The notes: generated by a model from the letters alone, not told the origin. DNA of 64,000 nt from Desulfobaccales bacterium (GCA_041648175.1 JBAZPO010000001.1:124001-188000); one strand, 5' to 3'. Positions 35,284-42,848 are shown, numbered from the stretch's first letter. Program-made: numbers and translations.

Positions 35284-36074
35284 ACACGGGCGCATCCTCT
35301 CTGGATTTTCCTTACGATCTGGTATCGCTGGGCCATTTCGAGGCCGGCGGCGGCTGGGAGGCCCAAATCCGCCAGTATGTCCGCAAAAAGTACCGCGACG
35401 ACCTGGCGGGGCTGGCAGCCATCGACCCCCAGGCTTTAGCCGGACTCTTCCGGGGGGAGCTGGTGCCGGGCCGTCCCTACGCCACCATTCAGTGGGTGCT
35501 GCGGGTAGCTCCTTTCCGGCCCCTGGAAATTTTCCTGCTCTTCGACCAGGAGTCCGAGTTCGGCACGGACCTGCGGGTCTTTTATGCCCGCAAGAGCCTG
35601 GTTGTCCCCACCGAGGACGCCTACGTCTTTGCCTGGGATTACGTGGCCCTGCTGGCCCGCTATGGCCGGGGCAAGTTTTCCCTTAAGAATAACGGTCCCG
35701 GCCGGGAGTGGCTGCCGTTTGCGGACTTCGCCCCGGAAGGGACCGGCCCTATGCAGGAAGTCTCTCTGGGAGTCCGGGAAGAAATCTTGGAGAAGGTGGC
35801 CCCCGAGGTGGTGGAGGTGGCCATCCGCCGGATGGATTGCGGCGGTTTTGCCCAGGCCGAAGACTTCTGGGAGGTGATTTGGCCTGTTTTGGGGGATATG
35901 TCCTTCCGGTTCCGCTACGGCCCCCAGGGGTCCGAGATGGCCTTTGACAGCGTTGGAGCCCGGAAGTACGCGCCGGAATTCCTCCTGAGCTTTGCCTGGC
36001 TTTATATCAATGGGCTTTTGCGGGAGTGTCGTCAGGTGGATGATTCGTTACCGAAATTGTCCGCCTATTTTTAG
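35280..36074 (+). CDS. Hypothetical protein with a likely CTG start (264 aa)
   Basis: The frame is protein-like well before the first GTG (35463), giving SLDFPYDLVSLGHFEAGGGWEAQ and onward, and contains no ATG, GTG or TTG between the previous in-frame stop (35175) and 35463. A CTG at 35280 has GGAGG at 35266-35270 and overlaps the upstream TGA as CTGA, the same geometry as an ATGA junction. No recognised domain; it is rich in aromatic residues and lacks membrane segments or Cys clusters. If it starts at the GTG instead, it has 203 residues. Confidence 0.6.
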   Translation: MNTGASSLDFPYDLVSLGHFEAGGGWEAQIRQYVRKKYRDDLAGLAAIDPQALAGLFRGELVPGRPYATIQWVLRVAPFRPLEIFLLFDQESEFGTDLRVFYARKSLVVPTEDAYVFAWDYVALLARYGRGKFSLKNNGPGREWLPFADFAPEGTGPMQEVSLGVREEILEKVAPEVVEVAIRRMDCGGFAQAEDFWEVIWPVLGDMSFRFRYGPQGSEMAFDSVGARKYAPEFLLSFAWLYINGLLRECRQVDDSLPKLSAYF

Positions 36075-36078
36075 CCGG

Positions 36079-36264
36079 ATGAAATGTGTTCATTGCCATA
36101 AGGCCAGCATCACTCTGCGTCCTACGTGAAGCGGGGTGGAAATCTGCTGCCCGGGATGCGGCCGCATCTATTCCGCCGAGGAAGTCAAAGAACTGGTCCG
36201 GCAAATTCGGTTAGCCGGAAAGAGTAAACCACAGGCCTTTCCGGCCGGTAACGGAGTCTCATGA
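36079..36264 (+). CDS. Small zinc-ribbon ORF with an in-frame TGA at codon 17
   Basis: Reading through the TGA at 36127-36129 gives 61 residues with two Cys pairs, MKCVHC and CCPGCGRIYS, then a basic helix. The far stop overlaps the next start as ATGA (36261-36264), and the near start lies 4 bp after the previous stop, so the full frame fits the operon exactly. Possibilities are selenocysteine insertion, a nonsense mutation or a sequencing error. A GATGCGGCCGCATC palindrome begins about 25 bp past the TGA. No strong ribosome site is seen. Confidence 0.45.
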
Positions 36265-36539
36265 GCGCCCAACTGAAAGATTTAACCCGCCAGAAACAAC
36301 TGGGCCAGGCCCCTTCCGGTCAGGTCAAGATAAGCTACGGAGTCCATAACCTGGATGCCGCCATCGCCGGAAAATCCGTCAGCGAGGTGCGCCAGGCCTT
36401 AAAAGAACCTTTGAATATCGATCCCCGCGCCCTGGCCCTGGTGAACGGCCGGGACGTGGCGGCCTCGTATATCCTGCAGGAAGGTGACCAACTGGAGTTC
36501 GTGCGCCTGGCCGGGGAAAAGGGCCGGGACGCCATCTAA
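36261..36539 (+). CDS. Beta-grasp (ubiquitin-like / MoaD-ThiS-like) protein
   Basis: 92 residues. The second half, ALALVNGRDVAASYILQEGDQLEF then VRLAGEKG, has the NG...L..GD.LEF pattern of small beta-grasp proteins. It ends GEKGRDAI rather than in a free GG, so it is not a classic sulfur carrier without trimming; PRTRC-C-like bacterial Ub proteins also have a G-x-KG near the end. GGAG lies 5 bp before the ATG, which overlaps the zinc-ribbon stop. A role as a protein modifier or sulfur carrier is inferred. Confidence 0.6.
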   Translation: MSAQLKDLTRQKQLGQAPSGQVKISYGVHNLDAAIAGKSVSEVRQALKEPLNIDPRALALVNGRDVAASYILQEGDQLEFVRLAGEKGRDAI

Positions 36540-36617
36540 TCCGTCCTGCCCTGATCAGAGGCGGCAAAAGCCCCTGCGGCCCTAGCCTGTACTTTTCCCC
36601 TTGAAATGTCCCGTTGA

Positions 36618-36647
36618 GGCCTTACTTTTTAGTTTAGTAAAGGAGGC
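36618..36647 (+). promoter_or_regulatory. Hairpin covering the ribosome site of the 90-aa gene
   Basis: GGCCTTACT can pair with AGTAAAGGAGGCC, burying the AAAGGAGG ribosome site (36639-36646). Opening of this stem could control translation of the gene at 36659. Confidence 0.4.
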
Positions 36648-36658
36648 CGCTCATCGCC

Positions 36659-36931
36659 ATGAACCAGCCAACTAACAGCGTTATAGCCAAGATACGCGAA
36701 TTTCATCCTGAAATTGACCGGAACAACATCGACTTAAGCGTCTCCTGGGACGAGGCCGGCAAACGTTATGCCCTCAAACTCAGCAAGTCCGGAGAAGCCG
36801 TGGGGTCTTACCTGGACCAAAAAGACGCGGACGAATGCCTGGCGGGCAAGCAATGCCTCAACCTGGCAGTGCAGGTGACTCAATTGATCGCCGAACTGGA
36901 AGATTTGATTACGCCGCGGAAGCCGGGCTGA
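36659..36931 (+). CDS. Hypothetical protein (90 aa) in the beta-grasp operon
   Basis: A compact soluble protein with alternating strands and helices (IDLSVSWDEAGKRYALKLSKSGEAVGSYLDQKDADECLAGKQCLNLAVQVTQLIAELE) and two Cys. No family is recognised. It follows the beta-grasp gene by 119 bp on the same strand and has a strong ribosome site within a possible hairpin. Confidence 0.65.
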   Translation: MNQPTNSVIAKIREFHPEIDRNNIDLSVSWDEAGKRYALKLSKSGEAVGSYLDQKDADECLAGKQCLNLAVQVTQLIAELEDLITPRKPG

Positions 36932-37057
36932 GCCGCCTAGAAAAATGAAAACTCATTGCCAAAAGTTTTCCTATCCAGCCCTCACCATTACCTTCCCTAC
37001 AAGGGGAGAGGGAAATAAGGGAGGAACTTTTGAGCCTCTCGCAAATATCTCCAAACT

Positions 37058-37140
37058 AGTCATTCTGAGAGAGCGAAGCGACCGAAGAATCTCATAAGTA
37101 GTCGAAAATACGAGATCCTTCGCTTCGCTCAGGATGACCA
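37058..37140. repeat. GAGATCCTTCGCTTCGCTCAGGATGAC-type inverted repeat
   Basis: An arm reading CATTCTGAGAGAGCGAAGCG...GAATCTC faces its near complement GAGATCCTTCGCTTCGCTC...GATGAC, with a loop of about 25 bp. Single arms of the same family occur at 12060-12085 and 12981-13008. The surrounding gap 36932-37308 also has a CCCTCACC...GGGGAGAGGG unit (36980-37010). No gene is seen. Confidence 0.65.
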
Positions 37141-37308
37141 ACGGTTTTTGAAAGACTCTTTTGGCAATCGCCATAAGGTCAGGAACAGACTCGCCGCCCC
37201 CCTTTGACAGGACCGTAAAAAAAAGGTAAATATACATGTTACGCGGGGAATTGCGGTGAGCCAGGTGTTGGTCATCGCCTGCGATTAAACTTAAAGCGGA
37301 GACCATTT

Positions 37309-37527
37309 ATGGCCCGGGTTACCATTGAAGACTGCCTGGAGCAAGTGCCGACTCGCTTCGGCCTGATTCACCTGGCGGCCAAGCGGGTGCGCCAACTCTA
37401 CCGCGGCGCCCCTGTTCTGGTTAAAGGGGATAACAAAGAAATCGTCATGGCCCTGCGAGAGATTGCTGCGGCGAAAATCGTGCCCACTACCCCCTTGAAA
37501 TTCTTTCCGGAACCCGAAGAAGAATAA
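37309..37527 (+). CDS. rpoZ: RNA polymerase omega subunit
   Basis: 72 residues. MARVTIEDCLEQVPTRFGLIHLAAKRVRQL matches the omega fold, which wraps the beta-prime C-terminus and aids RNA polymerase assembly; NKEIVMALREIAAAKI is the second conserved block. The ATG follows GCGGAGACC. In many bacteria rpoZ sits beside gmk and spoT; here it does not. Confidence 0.92.
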   Translation: MARVTIEDCLEQVPTRFGLIHLAAKRVRQLYRGAPVLVKGDNKEIVMALREIAAAKIVPTTPLKFFPEPEEE

Positions 37528-37628
37528 GCGTTCATCCTCGCACCTGGACTCTCCACTTCCTGCCCGAAATCGGTTTAGGGGCGCGAGCCTGGTCAAAACG
37601 CCCCTGCCGCAGGGTTTGCCTTGAGGGT

Positions 37629-38597
37629 TTAGCCTGGCAGAATCCCGTTACCGGCGCCGCTCCAACATAAGATCGGCTGCGGTTCTTCCGGTGCCCCATC
37701 CGGCGCCCAGATCTCCAAATCCCAATTCCACACGACGGGGAAGGGCCAATTGGCCAGGATCACCGCTTCCACGAATTCCTGAAGTTCCTGAGAGGCTGCG
37801 TCCAGGTCCTCATGGTCGGCCGCGGCGGTGAGCAGGGCGGACAACCGCGCCGTGAACTTATCCTGCCAGGGCGGCTTGCCGTCGCCTGCAACCGCCTGCC
37901 ATTCGGCGTCGTTGCGGCAGCCGGGCAAACCGAGACGTACCGTGCGCAGCTCGGTCCATTCCGGCCAACCTTTCAAGGTCTGGAATAGAGCCCGGGAGGT
38001 GCGGCCCAAAAGCAAGGGAGCCGAATGGTCTTGCAGAAAAGGCCCCATGACCCGGCGCCAGAGACGATAGCGCAGTTGGGCCAGCTCCGGGTCCACCGTC
38101 TCTTGGACCCCGTCTACCGGCCCGAAAGAGGGCTGCTCCTCCCAACGTTCCGGCTTGAGCACGTCCTGCAGCCAGTCCTGCCCCTTGTCAACCAGGAGAA
38201 GTTGGGCGTCCTGGTCGGCCTGCATTTTCTCAAGCTGCCAGGCCAGGGACCAGGCATTGGGGGAAGGCGCCGGTGGGGGCGGTGCGGCAGGTTTCCCATA
38301 GCCGCGCAGGGCCTGGATTAGGTCGCCCTCCCCCTGCCCCCTCTGATAATTTTCAAAGGCCTGCCACTGCCGTAAATCTCCAGGCTTATAGTGCTCCAAC
38401 TCCCGGGGATGGACCTCGGCCTCCTTGGGCAACGGCATCCCCTGGTAGGGCAGTTGACCGGGCCACCCCGGGGTGACTCCCACCTTGAGGTCAGGAAAGT
38501 AGAGCGGCAAAGTCCAAAATTCGTCCCGCCACGGCAGAATCACCGGAAACGCCACGATGTTCCAATCCGATCCCATAAACGCCTCCATATCTTTCAC
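37629..38597 (-). CDS. Hypothetical protein (322 aa)
   Basis: A Trp- and Pro-rich soluble protein. The N-terminus (WNIVAFPVILPWRDEFWTLPLYFPDL) is beta-rich, a proline linker (AAPPPPAPSPN) lies near residue 115, and the rest is mostly helical (DPELAQLRYRLWRRVMGPFL; LSALLTAAADHEDLDAASQELQEFVEAVILANW). No known motif is recognised. The start could be either Met 1 or Met 8. It is convergent with rpoZ. Confidence 0.6.
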   Translation of the reverse strand: MKDMEAFMGSDWNIVAFPVILPWRDEFWTLPLYFPDLKVGVTPGWPGQLPYQGMPLPKEAEVHPRELEHYKPGDLRQWQAFENYQRGQGEGDLIQALRGYGKPAAPPPPAPSPNAWSLAWQLEKMQADQDAQLLLVDKGQDWLQDVLKPERWEEQPSFGPVDGVQETVDPELAQLRYRLWRRVMGPFLQDHSAPLLLGRTSRALFQTLKGWPEWTELRTVRLGLPGCRNDAEWQAVAGDGKPPWQDKFTARLSALLTAAADHEDLDAASQELQEFVEAVILANWPFPVVWNWDLEIWAPDGAPEEPQPILCWSGAGNGILPG

Positions 38598-38708
38598 AAA
38601 ACCGCAAACTGCAAACAGCCTGCGATATTATCCCTTGTGAGGTCTTTTATACATATCTCAGGAGCCTTGCGGATACAAGAGGTAGTGAAATGAAACCAGC
38701 TTGTGCGA

Positions 38709-39179
38709 CTAAACATGGTAGGGGTGGCCGGCCTTGATGGTCATGGCCCGATAGAGCTGCTCCAGGATAACGAGGCGGGAGAGTTCATGGGTCAGGGTCA
38801 GGCGCGACAGCGCCAGGTGTTCTGCGGCCGCAGCCAGGGTCGCGGCATCCAGGCCCCAGTGGCCGCCGATGAGCAACGCCAGGGGCCGGGCCGCTAGTTC
38901 CCGTTGGGTAAGCCAGATTGCGAATTCCTCCGAGGTGAATTCCCGGCCTTGGGGGGTGAGGGCGGCAACCCAGGCCCGTGGCGGAATTTGAGCCCGGAGG
39001 CGCTCGCCTTCCCGGTTTTTGAGGGCTTCCGCAGTCAGGCCCGCGGCCTCTTTCTCTTCCCGCACGCTGGTCAGGGTGAGGTTCATAAACGGCCGTAAGC
39101 GCTTCTGATAAAAGGCCAGGCCCTCCCGAATAAAGGCTTCCCGGGTCTTACCCACCATGAGGATAGTTACGTGGAGCAT
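38709..39179 (-). CDS. rlmH: 23S rRNA (pseudouridine1915-N3)-methyltransferase RlmH
   Basis: 156 residues, the normal length. It has the SPOUT knot features LLIGGHWGL and the C-terminal signature QLYRAMTIKAGHPYH, and methylates pseudouridine 1915 in helix 69. It lies 21 bp downstream of the PaaI-like thioesterase gene on the same strand, so the two may be cotranscribed. Confidence 0.95.
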   Translation of the reverse strand: MLHVTILMVGKTREAFIREGLAFYQKRLRPFMNLTLTSVREEKEAAGLTAEALKNREGERLRAQIPPRAWVAALTPQGREFTSEEFAIWLTQRELAARPLALLIGGHWGLDAATLAAAAEHLALSRLTLTHELSRLVILEQLYRAMTIKAGHPYHV

Positions 39180-39200
39180 GGCCTTAACAGGAGGGCAGCA

Positions 39201-39653
39201 TCAGGAGGGTTTGTCATTGAGGAGGAGGAAGCGACTCTTGCCGGAGGCGATGCGGCTGCCGTCGGCCAGACGGATGACCTCCCCTTCGGCCTGGCGGCGG
39301 CTGCCATTTTGGGTATGGAGCACGCCCCGGACCAGGATCGGTTCATCGGGTTTGAGGGGCTGATGGAAGCGCACTTCCATACTCAGGGTAACGCCGGGGC
39401 CGGCAAAATGCCACACCGCGTGGGCCATCAATTCATCCAGCATGGTGGCCAGGATGCCGCCGTGGATAACATCGGCCCAGCCCTGGAACTCTCTGGGCAA
39501 GGACAGCTCGGTTTCCGCGGCCATCTCGTCTTCAAGGTAACGCACCTGGATTTTAAAGCCCTTGGGGTTGTCTTTACCGCAAACGAAGCAATAATTGTCG
39601 GCCAGGGGAGTCGGCATAGGGACTTTTGAAGGGCTTTGTTCTTTGGAAGTCAT
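39201..39653 (-). CDS. PaaI-family hotdog thioesterase
   Basis: 150 residues. The segments NYCFVCGKDNPKGFKIQVRY and GWADVIHGGILATMLDELMAHAV are typical of the 4HBT/PaaI family, with HGGILATMLDE forming the hotdog helix. It probably hydrolyses an acyl-CoA. The N-terminal CFVCG may bind metal but is common in this subfamily. Confidence 0.85.
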   Translation of the reverse strand: MTSKEQSPSKVPMPTPLADNYCFVCGKDNPKGFKIQVRYLEDEMAAETELSLPREFQGWADVIHGGILATMLDELMAHAVWHFAGPGVTLSMEVRFHQPLKPDEPILVRGVLHTQNGSRRQAEGEVIRLADGSRIASGKSRFLLLNDKPS

Positions 39654-39711
39654 CTTGCGTCAGAATTTTAACTAGTGGATATCTTGGGCAAACAGCTTGA
39701 ATAAAGTAATA

Positions 39712-39735
39712 GCACAGGCGAGACGCCTGTGCCAC
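39712..39735. repeat. Dispersed palindromic repeat, copy 4
   Basis: CACAGGCG/CGCCTGTG hairpin. In the same gap (39654-39948) lies a CCCCCTTTACCAAAGGGGG...AATCCCCC repeat unit (39783-39866). No gene is seen. Confidence 0.65.
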
Positions 39736-39948
39736 TATTTTAGCTATGAGTGGTCGGTTACCAGTGGCCGCCGAGGCCGAGACTCCCCCTTTACCAAAGG
39801 GGGGTTGGGGGGATTTATAACTTCCCGAAAATCCCCCTAAATCCCCCTTTTCCAAAGGGGGACTTTGAAGGCCGGGTGCATCTTTAAGCGTTTTTGGATG
39901 AGAACTAACTAAGCCCTGATCCCTGGCCACTGACCACCATCAGCTGAT

Positions 39949-40356
39949 TTATTTAGGCTCCGTGGGGTAACCCAACTTTTCCCATTCCTTCCAGCCGCCT
40001 TTCAAAGCCCAGACCTGAGTAAAGCCCATGTCCAGCAATTGCTGCGCCACCCGGGCGCTCGTGCCTTCGTTCTTTCAGGCGCAATAGAGGACAATTTTTT
40101 TGTCTTTGGGCAGGGTGGCGGCCCAGGTTTTCACATCCTTCGGGTCCTGGCGCACCGCACCTTTGATTTTTTTATCGCTGCCTTCCCAATCATTAGCGGC
40201 TCTGACGTCCAATACGACCACCTGCGGATCGGCAAGCCAGCTTTTCAAAGTCTCCTGATCGACTCGCGGCGCATCCTTGCCGGAGGCGCATGACCAGGGG
40301 ATCGTCAACAGCAGACCGAGCGCCATTACCAATGCCCATATCTTTGCCCTTTGCAT
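39949..40356 (-). CDS. Rhodanese-like sulfurtransferase with in-frame TGA (probable selenoprotein)
   Basis: 135 residues when the TGA at 40077-40075 is read through. The signal or lipid anchor region (about 1-24, WSCASG) is followed by a single rhodanese domain: VVVLDVRAANDWEG, then VLYCA-U-KNEGTSARVAQQL, and ends WALKGGWKEWEKLGYP. Cys forms of this loop read YCACPNE...SARVA, so the TGA occupies a conserved Cys position. All 41 codons after it are rhodanese-like, which argues against a random stop. A hairpin with 21 bases before its loop follows the TGA, fitting a bacterial SECIS. Likely periplasmic. Confidence 0.8.
40044..40077 (-). promoter_or_regulatory. Candidate bacterial SECIS element
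   Basis: On the minus strand, UGA is followed by 21 bases, including the 5' stem arm GCGCC, then loop CGGGU and GGCGC. A 5-bp GC stem with G near the start of a small apical loop at this distance fits the published bSECIS model (loop 16-37 bases from UGA). Confidence 0.65.
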
Positions 40357-40427
40357 CCTTCCCTCCTTTTCGGGATTATCCCGGTTTTAAGGAAAGATAA
40401 GGTTCCGGCAGCGATAAGGCAACCCTG

Positions 40428-41894
40428 CTAGCCTTTCGGGGTCAACTCCAACAACCGGGCGATTTGTCCGGCCAGGTCCGCGGTTTTCTCCTCGGGTTTA
40501 TCGGTTTTGGGCGTCAGGAGTTGGGGCCGGTTTTGGTACTCCGGCTTGGGGCTAACTTCGAACTCCGGCGGGAAGGAATCTTCGAAATACATCTGCTGGA
40601 AACCGATGAATTTCAGGTGATGCGCCGTGGCATCCAGCACCGCGGTGGCGTTCTTGGCCAGCAAGCCCGCCTGGATGGCCGCCTTAAAGCCCGCGAAGGA
40701 TTCCCCGCCCTGGGTGCAGGCGATATGGCCGTGGCGGTTGGCCTGCAGCATGGAGTCCATAATCTCCTGTTCGCTCACCTGGACCACTGCGACGCTGCCG
40801 GTGCCGGCGCGGCGGTGATATTCCGCAACCAAACGGATCACCCGGGGCATGGACACCGGGTTGCCGATCATGGCGGCCTGGGCCACGGAGGGCTTAACCG
40901 TTACCGGCACAAAGACCCGCTTGGCGGCATCCGGCTCCAGGTAGTAGCGGAACACCGGGTCGGCGTGGCGGGACTGGACTCCGATGATCTGGGGCAGGGT
41001 TTCGATGATCTTCAAATCATAAAGGCGCAGAAAACCCTGCATGATCGCGGTGATGTTGCCGGCGTTGCCGATGGGCATCACCACGGTTTTGGCGGTCAAG
41101 TCGTAGTCAAACCACTGGGCGATTTCATACGCATAGGACTCCTGGCCCCGGATGCGCCAGGAGTTCTTGGAATTGAGCAGGGCCACCTGGTAGTTGTCGG
41201 CCAGGGCCTCCACCACCTTCATGCAGTCGTCGAAGACGCCGGGGACTTCCAAGACCCGGGCGCCACTGCCCAGGGGCTGGGCCAGTTGCTGAGGCGTGAC
41301 CTTGCCGTGGGGCAGCAGCACCGCGGAGGCCACTTTCTCGCCCAGATAAGCCGAGTAAAGGGCCGCGGCCGCGGAGGTGTCGCCGGTGGAGGCGCAGATG
41401 GCTAAGAGCTTCCCGGCTCCCGGCTGGTTGGCCAGGAAGTTGAGGTAACTTAAGGCTGCGGCCATGCCCCGGTCTTTAAACGACGCGCTGGGGTTCTGGC
41501 CGTCATTCTTGAAATAGAACGGGGAGCCCACTTCTGCCTGGAGATCGGCATTGCCCGCCACCTGGGGGGTGTCGCCTTCGCCCAGGTAGATGATGTCCTT
41601 GAGCGGAATCACCGGAGCAATGAGTTCGTAAAACCGGAAAATGCCGCTCAGGGCCGGGAGATTGAGCATCTTCCGGTAATCAAACAGCCGCCGCCAAAAG
41701 GCCCCGGGGTGTTTCGTCAGACGGGATTCGTTTTTGCCTTCCAACATGAACAGGCCCCGGCAATGGGGGCAGGTATAGAGGAGCTGGGTGATATCGAATT
41801 CAGCACCGCACTCCAGGCAACGGTAGACCATCTCGCCTTCGGGGGAAGGGATCAGGTGTGGGCGGATGTCTTCGGGGAATTGTTCTGGTTTCAC
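40428..41894 (-). CDS. thrC: Threonine synthase
   Basis: 488 residues, the long form. An N-terminal zinc ribbon (YRCLECGAEFDITQLLYTCPHCRGLF) precedes the PLP fold type II enzyme. The PLP lysine lies in SASFKDRGM, and the phosphate loop is IGNAGNITA. It converts O-phosphohomoserine to threonine. The C-terminal extension beyond residue 455 is low-complexity. Monocistronic, 54 bp from the Abi-like gene. Confidence 0.94.
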   Translation of the reverse strand: MKPEQFPEDIRPHLIPSPEGEMVYRCLECGAEFDITQLLYTCPHCRGLFMLEGKNESRLTKHPGAFWRRLFDYRKMLNLPALSGIFRFYELIAPVIPLKDIIYLGEGDTPQVAGNADLQAEVGSPFYFKNDGQNPSASFKDRGMAAALSYLNFLANQPGAGKLLAICASTGDTSAAAALYSAYLGEKVASAVLLPHGKVTPQQLAQPLGSGARVLEVPGVFDDCMKVVEALADNYQVALLNSKNSWRIRGQESYAYEIAQWFDYDLTAKTVVMPIGNAGNITAIMQGFLRLYDLKIIETLPQIIGVQSRHADPVFRYYLEPDAAKRVFVPVTVKPSVAQAAMIGNPVSMPRVIRLVAEYHRRAGTGSVAVVQVSEQEIMDSMLQANRHGHIACTQGGESFAGFKAAIQAGLLAKNATAVLDATAHHLKFIGFQQMYFEDSFPPEFEVSPKPEYQNRPQLLTPKTDKPEEKTADLAGQIARLLELTPKG

Positions 41895-41947
41895 CTATAC
41901 CCCCGGTGGTGCAGGCTTAATCCTGCAAAAGATAATTGGTTTTGATT

Positions 41948-42643
41948 TCATCTCATGCATGCTTCCACAAATCTTACACCAAGAGGCGTCAAAACAAAAG
42001 CATCGGCCTCTTCATAAGTAGCAACAGCTTCATCTAAAAAAGCCTTGATCAAAAACGCAGGTCCAATGCATTGCGTTCGCATCAAATTATAAATGCTCAC
42101 TTGGTAAGTTTCCCCATCTATCCCAACCATTTCCATGATTTGCTCTTTTGTTAAAGTAAAGTTAGTAATTTTGGTAATATCAATTAATTTATCATTTCTC
42201 CTGAGTATTTCGTAAAATTTATTTAAGATCAATGCTTCAACCCCTGTTATATTTTTAATCATATCAATAAATCCATATCTAAGTTCGCCATTGAATTTTG
42301 GATCCATAGCATTTACCAATAAATGGTTCCAAAGATATTGAAGGGACGGATCATCTTCCAAGCTGCTTTCCTCAAAAATTGGTAACGCTAATTTTGGTGG
42401 AACACCCCGTGTCTCTCTAATGCCTCTGTCTAATAAAATCTGATTAACTTCATCATCCATTTGAATAAGCCTACGCCATCTTACAAACCTTAATTTATCC
42501 GTTATCATTCCGGAAACTTCTTGAACAGGCTCTTTGAAAACCTTGGCAAAGAACCCACCAAGCTTTTCTGAAACATCTAAAGCCTTTGTACCTAGATCGG
42601 CAACACTTTGTACCGCCTTTGCGTATTCTTCTGCTTCTGACAT
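41948..42643 (-). CDS. Abi-alpha-like (DUF4393) protein
   Basis: 231 residues. The region FKEPVQEVSGMITDKLRFVRWRRLIQMDDEV, followed by VPPKLALPIFEESSLEDDPSLQYLWNHLLVNAMDP, matches the DUF4393/Abi-alpha pattern (a PV..GM..DK..F.R block and an LP..E..S.E.D..L...W..LL.NA block). Members have been linked to abortive infection. Clearly more AT-rich than thrC and the neighbouring regulator genes and flanked by palindromic repeats, so probably a single-gene acquisition. Confidence 0.75.
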   Translation of the reverse strand: MSEAEEYAKAVQSVADLGTKALDVSEKLGGFFAKVFKEPVQEVSGMITDKLRFVRWRRLIQMDDEVNQILLDRGIRETRGVPPKLALPIFEESSLEDDPSLQYLWNHLLVNAMDPKFNGELRYGFIDMIKNITGVEALILNKFYEILRRNDKLIDITKITNFTLTKEQIMEMVGIDGETYQVSIYNLMRTQCIGPAFLIKAFLDEAVATYEEADAFVLTPLGVRFVEACMR

Positions 42644-42666
42644 TAGTACCCCATTCTTTATTCAAA

Positions 42667-42845
42667 GCACAGGCGAGACGCCTGTGCCACCAATATGGGG
42701 CGGGTTATGGCCGCCGTAAATCGGCGTGCGCGGCACGCCCTATAAATTTCATTGTGGTGGAGCGGCCGTCCCTGGCCGCCTAAGTGAAGGCGGGCGGGGA
42801 CTCCCGCCGCCAATATTTTTGCACAGGCGAGACGCCTGTGCCACC
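42667..42845. repeat. Repeat cluster between the Abi-like and NtrC-family genes
   Basis: Two identical CACAGGCGAGACGCCTGTG hairpins (42667-42691 and 42821-42845) in direct orientation flank a CGGCCGTCCCTGGCCG unit and a GGCGGGCGGGGACTCCCGCC unit. The second copy touches the stop of the downstream gene. Confidence 0.75.
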
Positions 42846-42848
42846 GGT

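Noticed and set aside
36261..36539. Calling the beta-grasp protein MoaD or ThiS
   Set aside because: The C-terminal GG needed for adenylation and thiocarboxylation is absent, and no moa or thi genes are nearby.
37058..37140. Possible CRISPR or tRNA structure because of repeated short hairpins
   Set aside because: There are only two inverted arms, no regular spacers and no cloverleaf. It belongs to a dispersed repeat family.
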